From: an uncultured Bacteroidales bacterium
Lineage (GTDB): Bacteria > Bacteroidota > Bacteroidia > Bacteroidales > FEN-979
Length of the DNA: 64,000 nt
Reading direction: 5' to 3'
Assembly: GCA_903887775.1 (NCBI GenBank)
Contig: CAISRB010000033.1
Span: 326,858 to 390,857, forward strand
The notes below the pieces were generated by a model. The model saw only the letters and a program-made list of their open reading frames with translations, did not search any database and was not told where the DNA came from. The translations under genes were made by a program, and so were the position numbers. Below, one piece after another: positions 43,389 to 55,464 of this stretch (positions are counted from its first letter, which is position 1; each line of letters begins with the position of its first letter).

Positions 43389-46007
43389 TTACCGCAGTAT
43401 CGTTATACTCCCCTGTATCGTTCTCTGCTGTATGCCGCCGAGGGTTATTTCGTAAACATCACAGATAAAGAAATATGTGCCATCGGCACAGGCCGATTTC
43501 GTACTGCTGTCATTGCCGTCCCAGTTTATTGCCGGGTCGGATGTTTTATACACAGTCCGGCCCCAACGGTTAAATATCCTGAGGTCTATATGATCTACTG
43601 ATGAATTTGTGATAGGGACGAAAAGGTCATTAATACCGTCTCCGTTAGGTGTGAAGAAATTCGGCAGACTGTATATCGGGCAGGCAGTGTAGTCGACACA
43701 GATCGAATTACTGAAATCGCTGCGGTTCCCTGCCGAATCGACAGCAATGAGGTTGTAACATCCAACAACGGAGTTGGGTTGTTTATGAATGTAGACTGTA
43801 TCTGAGGGGTCCATGATGGAGTCAAGAAGGGCAGGCTTTACCCCGGAATAAGGACTGTAATAAATATAATATCTGGCGATGTCGGTTCCGCAGGTGTCAC
43901 CCGGGTTTTTCCAATGCAGGTAATTGGTAAAATCCTTACAGATAACTGAATCACTCAGCAACTGAGGACAGGGAGGATCATTGTCAACCGGTATGCCGCC
44001 TGTTTTCTGTGAAAAGTTAATGATGGGATCAATGCATCCCGGGGAAGAATAACTTCCTATGCTCTTTACTTTATAATAATAGGTATTCCCGTTGACCAGT
44101 GAACGATCGGTATATGATGGGTTTAATGAAAAGCCAACAGAATCATAAACTCCATCAAATGAACCGCTCCTGTATATCACAAAAGTATTATTGTTCCATG
44201 GGACTTCATCAGTCACGCGAAGCCTCATTTTTTTATCACTGGGCGAAAGTGTCAGGAACATCGAAGAAGCCGGTTGCGAAGATCCGATAAAAAAAATGTT
44301 TCCGGGCGTAAGGTTATAGAGATCAACCCTGTAACTGTAGCCATATGTAACAGTATTCAACATTGTGTCGGGCCTGATTGTATCATTGAGATTAAACAGC
44401 GAATCTATCAGGGTGAATGTTTGCGGATTATCCGATACGGAGCGGTACAGAAGGTATTTATAGGGGCCGGGAGCCTGAACCGTATCCAGTTGCGTTGGTT
44501 TGGACCAGGCCAGGTAAAGAGAGCCCAGGCTAAGGTTTGTTGTGTTGATACTTACATTGGTTATAAGAGGTATGTCTTTTTTAAGTTCTGCGCAGGCTTC
44601 GTTCGAAGCGTAACCTTCGGCTCCATCCTGAAAAAAAGCTGTCACCAGGTAGCAGTATTTCAGTCCGCGGTTCAATCCTGATCCATGGTTATCATCAAGA
44701 AAACTGGTCGCTGTAATGTCGTTGATCACAGCAATCCTGGAATAACCAAGGTAAGCTGGTACGCCTGTCTGGCAGTAAGAAGGTTGGTAGCCTGTGGAAT
44801 CAGGTTTCCGGTAAATGTAAAATCCTTTTGCATTGATACAGGAGTATGGGTTCCAGCTGAGATTAATTGTATTGCCGGCAGGGTTGGTCGAAAGGTTTTG
44901 AGGCCTGGGGCCGATCACAAGGATCTTCATCGATTTGATATCGACAAGACGAACCGGAGAACCATCGTCCTGGGCTTTAAAAAATACCTGGTAGGGGTTT
45001 TTCTTTACATGCTCACAGGCTGTTGGCCAATGAAATATACTGCTCACAATCCCCTGTCCCTGGGCAGTGTCAGGAACCATGTAAGCCGAGTCCCGGAGGA
45101 GAATAAACGGCCCCCCCAATGCAGTCAGGGTAACTAAGTCGAGAGAGTCAGGATCATGGGCGGTTACCGGGAACCTGAGTGCATGTCCCGCTTCAACGCA
45201 GGTATCGGGAATCGGGTCAACGACAGGAGGATGGTTGTTACATGCAACAACATTGATTTGCATATCCCGTTCAACAGAACCTATCCGGATCCCGTCTCTC
45301 CATTCTTCAATCAGGATGGCAATGTTATATTCCCCTTGCTGATCTGGGCTTATCCAGGAAAAGTCCCCGGTTACGGGGTTTATCTGGCAGGAATTGGAAG
45401 GGGGAGGCAGGGTGTAACCGGGAATTGGCATGCCGTTCATGCCAAGGCAGGTCACGAGCTTGTAAGAAAGGCTGTCGCCATCGGGGTCATATGCTCCCGG
45501 GTTATGATAAAATGGTTCATTAACACAGGCGTTGTCAACCGGAGGAACAAGAAGTACAGGGGAGTTGTCATACTGCAGATACGGGCTGATTGTAAGTTCA
45601 GAGTAAACGAACATAGGAATGTTCACTGAATTGGGGATGTTCATTATCCCCAGGTTACGGTTTGGGTCTTCGCATGAAATAGTATATGCCGAGGCAGACG
45701 GACCGGGATATGTATGCTGCCCTACGTATTTGTTATAGCTGATGGTGTCGGGCAGATTGTTGATCTGAATTCTTGGTATAAAACCTGAAGTGCCGTCACC
45801 CCAGTTAATCTGAAGGTAGTCCCTTGCTGCGTTTACCGGGCTCTTTGTATTGGTATAGGAAACCAGCGTGATTTCATAAGTTAGTGCACCGAGATGCCTG
45901 AATGTTATCTCCATTGCACGCTGATGTGTGGCAAAGAGACATTCAGGTAAATTCAGCATGACCAGTAGAAACAAGCTATAGCGGAAAGGGATCAGGCTTC
46001 GCGGCAT
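43389..46007 (-). CDS. T9SS type B cargo protein (gliding motility-associated C-terminal domain)
   Basis: An 872-residue exported protein with an N-terminal signal (about residues 1-24). Early WGDG (in LQINWGDGTSG) is a PKD-like feature, then DPDGDSLSYKL and fibronectin-like strands with repeated FxIYR/YYYKV patterns. The C-terminus (PNFFTPNGDGINDLFVP, then FNRWGRTVY, NWDGND and GTYFF) is the type B sorting domain. This route differs from the type A one used by the other cargo here and usually needs a PorP/SprF partner, which is not in the window. Confidence 0.9.
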   Translation of the reverse strand: MPRSLIPFRYSLFLLVMLNLPECLFATHQRAMEITFRHLGALTYEITLVSYTNTKSPVNAARDYLQINWGDGTSGFIPRIQINNLPDTISYNKYVGQHTYPGPSASAYTISCEDPNRNLGIMNIPNSVNIPMFVYSELTISPYLQYDNSPVLLVPPVDNACVNEPFYHNPGAYDPDGDSLSYKLVTCLGMNGMPIPGYTLPPPSNSCQINPVTGDFSWISPDQQGEYNIAILIEEWRDGIRIGSVERDMQINVVACNNHPPVVDPIPDTCVEAGHALRFPVTAHDPDSLDLVTLTALGGPFILLRDSAYMVPDTAQGQGIVSSIFHWPTACEHVKKNPYQVFFKAQDDGSPVRLVDIKSMKILVIGPRPQNLSTNPAGNTINLSWNPYSCINAKGFYIYRKPDSTGYQPSYCQTGVPAYLGYSRIAVINDITATSFLDDNHGSGLNRGLKYCYLVTAFFQDGAEGYASNEACAELKKDIPLITNVSINTTNLSLGSLYLAWSKPTQLDTVQAPGPYKYLLYRSVSDNPQTFTLIDSLFNLNDTIRPDTMLNTVTYGYSYRVDLYNLTPGNIFFIGSSQPASSMFLTLSPSDKKMRLRVTDEVPWNNNTFVIYRSGSFDGVYDSVGFSLNPSYTDRSLVNGNTYYYKVKSIGSYSSPGCIDPIINFSQKTGGIPVDNDPPCPQLLSDSVICKDFTNYLHWKNPGDTCGTDIARYYIYYSPYSGVKPALLDSIMDPSDTVYIHKQPNSVVGCYNLIAVDSAGNRSDFSNSICVDYTACPIYSLPNFFTPNGDGINDLFVPITNSSVDHIDLRIFNRWGRTVYKTSDPAINWDGNDSSTKSACADGTYFFICDVYEITLGGIQQRTIQGSITILR

Positions 46008-46028
46008 GAGGTGAATTTAACAGGATAC

Positions 46029-46036
46029 CAAAAGTA
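46029..46036 (-). promoter_or_regulatory. -7 box of the type B cargo gene
   Basis: TACTTTTG on the minus strand lies 21 bases before the ATG at 46007. Confidence 0.5.
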
Positions 46037-46104
46037 ATAATTTTACTGCTCTGGCTTTCGTTTTTCAGGCCAAATCTTATTTCAAACCGTTCTAAATTTT
46101 ACCT

Positions 46105-46112
46105 TATTTTTG
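46105..46112 (+). promoter_or_regulatory. -7 box of the rel/spoT gene
   Basis: TATTTTTG is an exact -7 match 22 bases before the ATG at 46135. It shares a 100-base divergent region with the promoter at 46029. Confidence 0.5.
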
Positions 46113-46134
46113 CAGGAAATTGAGAGCCTAAGGT

Positions 46135-48369
46135 ATGATGGCTAAAGCTATATTGGAATCGGAGAACCAACAGATACTGAAACGGTACAGGAATTTGCTG
46201 AGACTATGGAAGCCGAAAAATCCTGAAGACAGGAAGATTGTCCGCAAGGCTTTCAGGCTTGCTCTGGAAGCCCATCGCGATATGCGAAGGAAAAGCGGGG
46301 AACCATATATTTTCCATCCACTTGGGGTTGCCACGATCTGCGTCGAAGAAATCGGTCTTGGTACCACCTCCGTAGTTTGCGCCTTATTGCATGATGTTGT
46401 GGAAGATACTGAATATTCCTTGGAGGATATCAGGGGATTATTTGGTGAAAAAGTTGCTTCGATCATCGATGCACTTACGAAGATCAAAGGCATTTTCGAC
46501 CAGAGCACAACATCCATACATGCAGAAAATTTTAAACGGCTTCTTCTTACTCTTTCGGATGATGTGAGGGTAATCCTGATCAAACTTGCCGACCGTCTCC
46601 ATAATATGAGGACCCTTGACGCCCTTCCGGCAGAAAAGCAATTGAAAATATCTTCAGAAACCACCATATTATATGCACCCCTTGCGCATCGGCTGGGCCT
46701 TCATGCGATAAAAAGTGAGCTGGAAGACCTTGCCCTGAAATATACGGAACCCGAAATATATAAAACCCTGGTTGGCAAAATCAGATCTTCGGCCCGGGAA
46801 CGCAGCCGGTTCGTCAGTAAATTTATATTTCCGATACGAAAAGACCTGATACAGCAGGACTTTAAATTTACTATTAAGGCCAGGGAAAAATCAATTGCCG
46901 CGATCTGGCAAAAGATGAAGAAAAAGGAAGTCCCATTTGAGGAGATCTATGATATTTTTGCGATCCGTATTGTGATTGACACTCCCATTGAGAGTGAAAA
47001 ATCGGATTGCTGGAAAGTGTATTCTATAGTTACTGATTATTACCTGCCGAATATGGACAGGCTTCGTGACTGGATCTCTATTCCCAAAGCCAATGGGTAT
47101 GAAGCCCTTCATACAACAGTGATGGGGCATACGGGGCATTGGGTTGAGATACAGATCAGGTCGAAAAGGATGGACGAGGTTGCTGAAAGGGGATATGCTG
47201 CCCACTGGAAATACAAGGAATCATTCAATATAAGCAGCAAGCTGGATAACTGGCTTGACCGTATCAAGGAAATGATAGAGTCACCTGATGCCGATGCAAT
47301 TTCTTTCATCGACGATGTCAAAGGGTTCTTTTTCCTGGATGAGATTTCGGTCTTTACCCCTTCCGGTGAAATGCGGATACTTCCGGCCAGTTCTACGGTG
47401 CTTGATTTTGCTTATGCCATACATTCCGAGATCGGGAACAACTGTATAGGCGCAAAGGTTGATAAGAAGCTTGTGCCTATCAACCATCCTCTGAAGAACG
47501 GGCAGCAGGTTGAAGTGATAACCTCAAACAAGCAGATGCCAAAGGAAGAATGGCTTACTTATGTAGTAACTACCAGGGCCAAATCAAACATCAAACAAGC
47601 TATCAAGGAGGAGAAAAGGAATTTCAGCAAACCGGGCCGGGAAAAACTTGAGAAATGGTTCAAGGAATTCAGTGTGGACTTTAAACCTCAACAGATCAAG
47701 CAGTTTCAGACGATTAACAATTTTCCGACCCTGGTGGATCTGTATTATTCAGTGGCGACAGACAAGATAGGCCTTAAGGATGTCAAAATATTTGCTGCTT
47801 CGAATTACAGGAACGGATGGATCAACTATGTGTCGAGATCTGTAAAAAAGAATAAGGAGATATTACCGCATGAGGCCGATTCAAGGTTTATGGATCAGGA
47901 TGAAAGCGAATTTAACTTTGTTGAAGAAAATATCCAGGGCGATGTTGCCCGTTTCGGATACCAGGTTTCCGCTTGCTGCAATCCTATTCCCGGTGATGAA
48001 GCAATCGGTTTGATACCCTCGGAAAAAAGTCCTATGATGATCCACCGCACTAACTGCGCGAAGGCGCTTGATATGATATCGCAGGACGGGACCCGTTTTG
48101 TAAAACTAAACTGGACTAATAATGAGTTCATCTCTTTCCTTACCGGAATCCGGATAAGCGGGATCGATAAAAAGGGCCTGATCAACGAAATCACGAGGAT
48201 CATATCCAATGAACTTAATCTGAATATCCAGGCGTTTACCATTCAGGCTGAAAACGGGATTACCGAGGGTCAGATCAGGCTTTTCGTAAGGGATAACAGT
48301 ACGCTCAATAAGGTATTGGAGAAATTGGCAGATATTGAAGGTGTAACGTCAGTAAGGCGTGTAGATTAA
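46135..48369 (+). CDS. Bifunctional (p)ppGpp synthetase/hydrolase (Rel/SpoT)
   Basis: A 744-residue protein in the usual Rel order. The HD hydrolase domain holds HDVVED (86-91, His86 Asp87) after a His60-range FHPLGVA. The synthetase domain follows (YDIFAIRIV, PKANGYEALHTTV). A TGS domain (ISVFTPSGEMRILP, about 400-460) and a C-terminal ACT domain (about 665-744) close it. It makes and removes the stringent-response alarmone. The HDVVED and synthetase motifs look intact, so both activities are likely. A Fur-family gene and purA follow. Confidence 0.93.
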   Translation: MMAKAILESENQQILKRYRNLLRLWKPKNPEDRKIVRKAFRLALEAHRDMRRKSGEPYIFHPLGVATICVEEIGLGTTSVVCALLHDVVEDTEYSLEDIRGLFGEKVASIIDALTKIKGIFDQSTTSIHAENFKRLLLTLSDDVRVILIKLADRLHNMRTLDALPAEKQLKISSETTILYAPLAHRLGLHAIKSELEDLALKYTEPEIYKTLVGKIRSSARERSRFVSKFIFPIRKDLIQQDFKFTIKAREKSIAAIWQKMKKKEVPFEEIYDIFAIRIVIDTPIESEKSDCWKVYSIVTDYYLPNMDRLRDWISIPKANGYEALHTTVMGHTGHWVEIQIRSKRMDEVAERGYAAHWKYKESFNISSKLDNWLDRIKEMIESPDADAISFIDDVKGFFFLDEISVFTPSGEMRILPASSTVLDFAYAIHSEIGNNCIGAKVDKKLVPINHPLKNGQQVEVITSNKQMPKEEWLTYVVTTRAKSNIKQAIKEEKRNFSKPGREKLEKWFKEFSVDFKPQQIKQFQTINNFPTLVDLYYSVATDKIGLKDVKIFAASNYRNGWINYVSRSVKKNKEILPHEADSRFMDQDESEFNFVEENIQGDVARFGYQVSACCNPIPGDEAIGLIPSEKSPMMIHRTNCAKALDMISQDGTRFVKLNWTNNEFISFLTGIRISGIDKKGLINEITRIISNELNLNIQAFTIQAENGITEGQIRLFVRDNSTLNKVLEKLADIEGVTSVRRVD

Positions 48370-48428
48370 TTTTCAATTTTTATTTGTTCTAAATAATTTT
48401 AATTATATACCTTTACTCAAAATTATTT

Positions 48429-48881
48429 ATGATGAAAAAGCCATCCGAAGATACCTTTGAAAATGTTCGTAAGCTTTTTACTGAATATCTTGAGAAGCAT
48501 GGCCATCGGAAGACGCCGGAGAGATACACAATATTAAAGGAGATCTATGCTACCGAAGGGCATTTTGATATTGAGACTCTGTATATCCGGATGAAAAATC
48601 ACAAATACAGGGTCAGCCGTGCGACTTTATACAATACTATTGAATTGCTGCTCGATTGCGGGCTGGTGACGAGACATCAGTTCGGGACAAATTATGCTCA
48701 ATTTGAAAAATCGAACCTGTTCAAGCAGCATGATCATTTCATTTTTAACGACAGTGGCGAAGTAATTGAATTCTATGATCCCCTTCTTGAAGAGATCAGA
48801 GAACATGTTGAAAAGTTATTCAATGTTGAAATTACGAGTTACTCCCTGACATTTTACGGTCAGTCCAGGGCTAAACAATAA
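48429..48881 (+). CDS. Fur-family transcriptional regulator lacking the usual CxxC motifs
   Basis: A 150-residue winged-helix protein with the Fur recognition region (HRKTPERYTILKEIY, HFDIETLYIRM, then RVSRATLYNTIELLLDCGLV). The metal-binding region reads KQHDHFIFNDSGEVIEFYD; His-Asp-His is kept, but the Cys-x-x-Cys normally after it is replaced, and no second CxxC is found near the end. Only Cys in the helix region was seen. It probably lacks the structural zinc site. It could be a diverged Fur/PerR/Zur. The start may also be ATG at 48432. purA begins 11 bases after its stop. Confidence 0.8.
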   Translation: MMKKPSEDTFENVRKLFTEYLEKHGHRKTPERYTILKEIYATEGHFDIETLYIRMKNHKYRVSRATLYNTIELLLDCGLVTRHQFGTNYAQFEKSNLFKQHDHFIFNDSGEVIEFYDPLLEEIREHVEKLFNVEITSYSLTFYGQSRAKQ

Positions 48882-48886
48882 ACTGA

Positions 48887-50185
<1,299 letters not shown>

Positions 50186-50227
50186 TCCCGGAAATTCTTT
50201 ATTAATTATTCGCTATCCGCTCGTTAC

Positions 50228-50332
50228 TCATGGCTCATGCCTCATGGCTTATGGCTCATGCCTCATGGCTTATGCCTCATGCCTCATGGCTCATGCCTCA
50301 TGGCTCATGGCTCATGGCTCATGGCTCATGGC
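50228..50332. repeat. TCATGGC heptamer tandem array, 15 units
   Basis: Exactly 15 seven-base units: TCATGGC, TCATGCC and TTATGGC/TTATGCC variants, ending with five TCATGGC in a row. The array lies between the converging purA and infB genes and stops three bases before the infB stop codon. Unit length is not a multiple of three, so it is not coding; short open frames through it are artefacts. Confidence 0.95.
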
Positions 50333-50335
50333 TCA

Positions 50336-53300
50336 TCAGAGCTTCCTCTTGACCTCGATCTGCTCATATCCTTCAACGATATCACCAACTTTGATGTCGT
50401 TAAAGTTTTCAATATTCAGACCACATTCAAATCCTGAGGTGACTTCCCTCATGTCATCTTTAAAGCGCTTAAGCGAACCAAGCCGCCCGGTATGAACAAC
50501 GATACCGTCGCGGATAACACGTATGCTCGTCTGCCTTGTTATCTTTCCGTCAAGCACCATACAACCTGCGACTGTTCCGACCTTCGTAATCTTGAACACC
50601 TCCCTGATCTCGATGTTTGATGTAATTTTTTCCTCGATTTCGGGAGCAAGCATACCTTCGATGGCGCTCTTGATCTCTTCGATAGCCTGGTAAATGATTG
50701 AATAAAGCCGGATGTCGATCTGCTCTGCTTCAGCCAGTTTGCGTGCGCTCACTGAGGGGCGCACCTGGAATCCAACGATGACTGCATTCGAAGCAGAAGC
50801 CAGCAGGACATCGGATTCGGTAATCTGGCCGACAGACTTGTGGATGACATTTACAGCAACCTCTTCGTTTGTCAACTTCAGCAGAGAATCGGAGAGAGCT
50901 TCTACGGAACCATCCACATCGCCTTTGACGATGATGTTGAGTTCCTTGAATTCCCCGATCGCAATACGGCGGCCGATCTCGTCGAGCGTGATATGTTTCT
51001 GAGTTCTCAGACCCTGCTCGCGCTGGAGTTGCAGACGCTTCGTGGCGATATTTTTGGTTTCTTTTTCATCGATCATTACATTGAAACCGTCGCCTGCCTG
51101 GGGAGCCCCGTTCAGTCCAAGCATAAGCACAGGAGCCGAAGGGCCGGCTTCGCGGATAGGCAGGTTACGTTCATTATACATGGCTTTCACCCTGCCGTAT
51201 GTTGCACCGGCAAGAACAATATCACCAACCTTCAGGGTGCCGTTCAGGACAAGAAGTTTGGCAACATAGCCACGGCCTTTATCAAGCGAGGATTCGATGA
51301 CTGTGCCTAAAGCCAGGCGTGAAGGATTGGCTTTCAGGTTCTGCATTTCAGCTTCCAGAAGCACTTTGTCAAGCAAAACGCCGACATTCATACCTGTCTT
51401 CGCCGAAATTTCCTGGGTCTGGTATTTCCCCCCCCATTCCTCTACGAGGATGTTCATCTTCGAAAGCTCTTCGCGGATCTTCTCGGGATTCGCATTCGGT
51501 TTATCAATCTTATTTATAGCAAATACAATGGGAACCCCTGCGGCCATGGCATGGTTGATAGCTTCCTTCGTCTGGGGCATCACGGTTTCGTCGGCCGCAA
51601 TAACGATAATGGCAACGTCGGTGACCTTGGCTCCCCTGGCACGCATCGCTGTGAAAGCTTCGTGCCCGGGAGTGTCAAGGAAAGTAATAGCTTTCCCGTT
51701 CTCGAGTACGACTTCGTATGCTCCGATATGCTGGGTGATCCCGCCGGCTTCACCTGCAACCACGTTTGTGGAACGGATAAAGTCGAGCAGTTTTGTTTTT
51801 CCATGGTCAACATGGCCCATAACAGTGACGATGGGCGGGCGTTCGCGAATGTCATCAGGATCGTCTTCCACATTATGACCGTCGATAGCTTCCTGCACAT
51901 CAACGCTTACAAATTCAAGTTTATAGCCGAATTCATCAGCGACAAGCGTAAGGGTTTCTGCATCGAGCCTCTGATTGATCGAAACAAAAAGCCCCAGAGA
52001 CATACAGGTCGAAATGATGTCTGTAACAGGAACATGCATCATCGTGGCGAGTTCGTTTGCTGTCACAAATTCGGTTACCTTGATGACCTTTTTACCTTCT
52101 TCAATCCTTTCCTGTTCCTGCTGGAGTTTGTGGCTGACCTCTTCCCTTTTCTGCCTGCGGTATTTCGATGCTTTCGATTTGCCCGTAGGACTGAGTCTTG
52201 CCAAAGTTTCCTTGATCTGGCGTTCGATATCCTCCTGGGTTACTTCAGGTTTCTGGATGTCCCTTGTATATTTTTTGTCTTTTGTAAAACGTGGTTTCTC
52301 CGTCTCTTTAGCCGGGGCGCTTACCTCTCCGCCAGCACGTTTTATACGTTTCCGTTTTTTCTTTTTTGACTTTATTGAATCATCTGAAGAAGAGGCTACA
52401 AGTTGTTTTTTCTTCTCGAATTTTTTTGGTTCAGGTAAAATCATTGAACCTAAAATCGTAGGTCCTTCAAGCTTTATCCTTTCAGTAGGGAGGAAATTAA
52501 TATCGATTTCTTCCTCTTCTATAAGCTGAACAGGCTCTTCCACAGCAGGTGGAACAATCTCCGGTTCCGGCTGGACTTCAATGGCTTCAGCCGGAGCAAT
52601 TTCTATCTCAGGAGGCTCAGGTGCCGGAGTCTCTTTTGCTTTGCCCTTACTCTTTTTTGAAGGTTTCTTATGAAGAGATTCAAGATCCATTTTGCCCACG
52701 ATCTTCAATTCCTGAACATCAGCAGAGGGTTTCTCTTCCTTCTCTTCAACAGCTTTCTCTTCTGCTTTGGCTTTTCCCTTTTTAGCCGGTTTTTTAGCTT
52801 CCTGCTCTGCAACTTCAGCAGGTGTCTTCTCTTCTTTTTCAGGGGCTTCAACTTCAGATGCAGCTTTCCTGGATGGCTTTTTCTCCTCTTTGACAGTGGG
52901 TTGAGCCGGTTTTACTGCCTCAACTCCGGGTTTTTCCGGTTCGGCAGGTTTAGTCTCTTCTTTGTGAGCTTCCTTAACAGCTTCCTTTACCTGAATTTCC
53001 TTTGGCTTCCTGGCTGGTTCTACCTGCCTCTTGTCATACTCCAGCGATACATTCTTTATGAAGAGGTCTTCACGCTCTTTTTCCCTTTCCTTCGTCGCAG
53101 TCTTCTTGTCTTCAATAGTAACAGTCTGGTGAGAAGAAAACGCCAGTTCTATCTTCTTGGATTCTTCTTTTACCTGTTTTTCTGTAGCAAACTCTTTCTT
53201 CAGAAGAAGATACATCTCCTCGTTGAGCTTGCCATTGGGGTCACGGTCTACGGTAAACCCTTTCCTGGAAAGGAATTCCACGACGGTACTTATACCGATA

Positions 53301-53353
53301 TTAAATTCTCTCGCGGCTTTGCTTAACCTGACCGTTGCTGTACCTTCACTCAT
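50336..53353 (-). CDS. infB: Translation initiation factor IF-2
   Basis: A 1005-residue protein. The first 50 residues ([21 protein letters not shown]) form an IF2 N-terminal motif. A long charged region (about 60-370) follows, rich in Lys, Glu, Pro and Ala. A second N-terminal motif and then the G domain come next: [10 protein letters not shown] (around residue 510), DTPGHEAF, and AINKIDKP. Domains II, III and IV lie at the end. It brings initiator tRNA to the ribosome. It is the last gene of the rimP-nusA-infB operon. Confidence 0.96.
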   Translation of the reverse strand: MSEGTATVRLSKAAREFNIGISTVVEFLSRKGFTVDRDPNGKLNEEMYLLLKKEFATEKQVKEESKKIELAFSSHQTVTIEDKKTATKEREKEREDLFIKNVSLEYDKRQVEPARKPKEIQVKEAVKEAHKEETKPAEPEKPGVEAVKPAQPTVKEEKKPSRKAASEVEAPEKEEKTPAEVAEQEAKKPAKKGKAKAEEKAVEEKEEKPSADVQELKIVGKMDLESLHKKPSKKSKGKAKETPAPEPPEIEIAPAEAIEVQPEPEIVPPAVEEPVQLIEEEEIDINFLPTERIKLEGPTILGSMILPEPKKFEKKKQLVASSSDDSIKSKKKKRKRIKRAGGEVSAPAKETEKPRFTKDKKYTRDIQKPEVTQEDIERQIKETLARLSPTGKSKASKYRRQKREEVSHKLQQEQERIEEGKKVIKVTEFVTANELATMMHVPVTDIISTCMSLGLFVSINQRLDAETLTLVADEFGYKLEFVSVDVQEAIDGHNVEDDPDDIRERPPIVTVMGHVDHGKTKLLDFIRSTNVVAGEAGGITQHIGAYEVVLENGKAITFLDTPGHEAFTAMRARGAKVTDVAIIVIAADETVMPQTKEAINHAMAAGVPIVFAINKIDKPNANPEKIREELSKMNILVEEWGGKYQTQEISAKTGMNVGVLLDKVLLEAEMQNLKANPSRLALGTVIESSLDKGRGYVAKLLVLNGTLKVGDIVLAGATYGRVKAMYNERNLPIREAGPSAPVLMLGLNGAPQAGDGFNVMIDEKETKNIATKRLQLQREQGLRTQKHITLDEIGRRIAIGEFKELNIIVKGDVDGSVEALSDSLLKLTNEEVAVNVIHKSVGQITESDVLLASASNAVIVGFQVRPSVSARKLAEAEQIDIRLYSIIYQAIEEIKSAIEGMLAPEIEEKITSNIEIREVFKITKVGTVAGCMVLDGKITRQTSIRVIRDGIVVHTGRLGSLKRFKDDMREVTSGFECGLNIENFNDIKVGDIVEGYEQIEVKRKL

Positions 53354-53372
53354 GCGGTAAAATTATGAATTT

Positions 53373-54608
53373 TTATTCGAACTCAGCTTTTAATATGCGA
53401 ATGACCTCATTTATAGTCTCTTCCTCAAGGTCCGTACGTTTTACAAGTTCTGCAACATCAAGATCGAGAACACTTTTAGCTGTATCGCATCCAATAGTCT
53501 TGAGCTCGTCGATGATCCACTGCTCGATTTCGTCTGAAAATTCGAGGAGATCCACATCTTCATTATCCACATCCGTATCACGGTATACATCTATCTCATA
53601 CCCTGTAAGCCGCCCGGCAAGCCGGATATTAAAGCCTCCCTTGCCGATAGCGAGCGAAACCTGGTCGGGCCTCATATATACGTCGGCTTTCTTTTCCTCT
53701 TCCGTAATGATAATGGAGGATACTTTCGCCGGACTTAAAGCCCGCTGTATGTACAGAGACGGATTGGTTGTATAATTGATGACGTCAATATTTTCATTTT
53801 TCAGTTCCCTGACAATGCCATGGATACGTGATCCCTTCATCCCGACGCATGCGCCCACGGGATCAATACGGTCGTCGTAGGATTCTACGGCGATCTTTGC
53901 TCTTTCGCCGGGAACACGAACGATTTTTTTAATTTGAATAAGCCCGTCGAAGACCTCGGGAACTTCGGCTTCAAAGAGCCTTTCAAGAAAAGCTTCCGAA
54001 GTGCGGGAGAGTATAATGATCGGATTATTTGATTTCATTTCAACTTTGGAAACAATGGCCCTGATGGTATCTCCTTTCCGATAAAAATCGGTCGGGATCT
54101 GCTCCGACTTCGGAAGGATAAGTTCAATGCCTTCATCGTCGAGCACCAGGATTTCCTTTTTCCAAACCTGATAGACTTCACCTGCGATAATTTCACCGAT
54201 CTTATCTTTATATTTAAGATAGATGTTGTTCTTTTCATATTCCTGTATTTTCGAGATAAGGTTCTGCCTGATCGCAAGGATCTCACGCCGGCCAAAGTCG
54301 ACCAGCTTAATCTCTTCCGACAGTTCCTCGCCTACTTCAAAATCGGGTTCAATTTTAATCGCGTCGGAATAGGCAATCTGAGTATTCTCATCTTCGACTT
54401 TTCCATCTTCGACGATAGAGCGGTTCCTCCAGATCTCAAGGTCGCCTTTGTCAATATTTACAATAATGTCAAAATTGTCGGCCGATCCGAACCTTTTGGT
54501 AAGCATATGCTTGAAAACTTCCTCGAGGATACGCATCATGGTCTCGCGGTCGATATTCTTGAATTCTTTGAATTCAGAGAAGGTTTCGACTAAGTTTAAC
54601 TGTTCCAT
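53373..54608 (-). CDS. nusA: Transcription elongation/termination factor NusA
   Basis: A 411-residue protein. An N-terminal polymerase-binding domain (ETMMRILEEVFKHMLTKRFG), an S1 domain around 135-200 (IGEIIAGEVYQV) and two KH domains with GACVGMKGSRI and SLAIGKGGFNIRLA follow. The C-terminus has a short acidic domain (DEIEQWIIDELKTIG). It binds RNA polymerase and modulates pausing and termination. It lies 19 bases upstream of infB, with rimP before it, the usual bacterial order. Confidence 0.96.
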   Translation of the reverse strand: MEQLNLVETFSEFKEFKNIDRETMMRILEEVFKHMLTKRFGSADNFDIIVNIDKGDLEIWRNRSIVEDGKVEDENTQIAYSDAIKIEPDFEVGEELSEEIKLVDFGRREILAIRQNLISKIQEYEKNNIYLKYKDKIGEIIAGEVYQVWKKEILVLDDEGIELILPKSEQIPTDFYRKGDTIRAIVSKVEMKSNNPIIILSRTSEAFLERLFEAEVPEVFDGLIQIKKIVRVPGERAKIAVESYDDRIDPVGACVGMKGSRIHGIVRELKNENIDVINYTTNPSLYIQRALSPAKVSSIIITEEEKKADVYMRPDQVSLAIGKGGFNIRLAGRLTGYEIDVYRDTDVDNEDVDLLEFSDEIEQWIIDELKTIGCDTAKSVLDLDVAELVKRTDLEEETINEVIRILKAEFE

Positions 54609-54738
54609 TGGGGTGCTGTATTATTATATTAATTTTTCTGTTTCAAAGTAACGAAATTATGTTAGCGAAGCATTTCACATAAGCCGCATCAGGTATAGCG
54701 TAGCGAACTGTAGCGGCGGTGTGAAGATGTGAGAGACA

Positions 54739-55197
54739 TCATGACCTTTTAAAATTAAGAACTGCTTTCGCTGATTTGATTTCACTGTATGTTAATTCAA
54801 CAATTTTTTTCTCAATATCTTTTTTTGATATTTTTATTTCCTGTTCGAATTTAATTCCGTTGGAGTCAGCTTGTAAAAGAGTGCCTTCGATGCCGGCCCC
54901 GCTGATAGTTACCACTTCAAGCCGTTTTTGAAGGTATTTCTGATACTGACGAGGTACCCGAAAGGGCCTGTCGGCACCTGCAGAAGACACCATCAGGTCA
55001 AAATCCTCCTGTTCACGGTCAAGATGTTGTTCAATGTACCTGCTTAACTTCTGGCAATCAGAAATGGCAACCCCGTGGTCGCCGTCGATGAAAACCATAA
55101 TATGGTTAAGCGGTTTGATCAGCACTTCAATCAGGAATTTATCTGATTCTTTCAGATAATCCTGGATTAATAAACTGACCTTTTTCTCTGTAATCAT
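54739..55197 (-). CDS. rimP: Ribosome maturation factor RimP
   Basis: A 152-residue protein starting MITEKKVSLLIQDYL. FIDGDHGVAISDCQKLSRYI and VSSAGADRPFR are the RimP motifs, which also end a short C-terminal Sm-like domain (GIEGTLLQADSNGIKFE). It helps assemble the 30S subunit. Start 55197 is chosen by family length, since the longer frame to 55281 adds an unmatched 28 residues. A 130-base gap with a GTAGCG-type word separates it from nusA. Confidence 0.9.
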   Translation of the reverse strand: MITEKKVSLLIQDYLKESDKFLIEVLIKPLNHIMVFIDGDHGVAISDCQKLSRYIEQHLDREQEDFDLMVSSAGADRPFRVPRQYQKYLQKRLEVVTISGAGIEGTLLQADSNGIKFEQEIKISKKDIEKKIVELTYSEIKSAKAVLNFKRS

Positions 55198-55331
55198 GTC
55201 AATATTTTGTCCGGATAAGGTTGAGTTAATATCAGAGATTCCCGTGTTATTTGTTAAACCCCGGTTTATTTCAGCAAACAAGGGGACTCTCGCCCCCTCG
55301 TCACTTAACTTAACAAACCTTAAATCCGCTG

Positions 55332-55362
55332 CAAATATACGCAGATTTATTGAAAATACAAA
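55332..55362 (-). promoter_or_regulatory. Promoter of the rimP-nusA-infB operon
   Basis: On the minus strand TTTG (55362-55359) and TATATTTG (55339-55332) are exact elements with a 19-base spacer. A second -7 box, TACTTTTG, is at 55390-55383 without a good partner. The leader would be about 130 bases. Confidence 0.7.
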
Positions 55363-55464
55363 ATTATACCATATTGTTTATGCAAAAGTAAAATGCGTTT
55401 CTTCCTGCTTTGCCTCAAGCGGAGCCTTTACAATGCATCCTTTGATTCATTACGCAGTCAGCAA

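Noticed and set aside
50237..50495. Short open frames running through the heptamer array
   Set aside because: A seven-base repeat gives an open frame by chance, with an artificial MAHGSWL-type peptide.
51297..52369. Long antisense frames in infB
   Set aside because: They come from the biased codon use of the IF-2 gene and match nothing.
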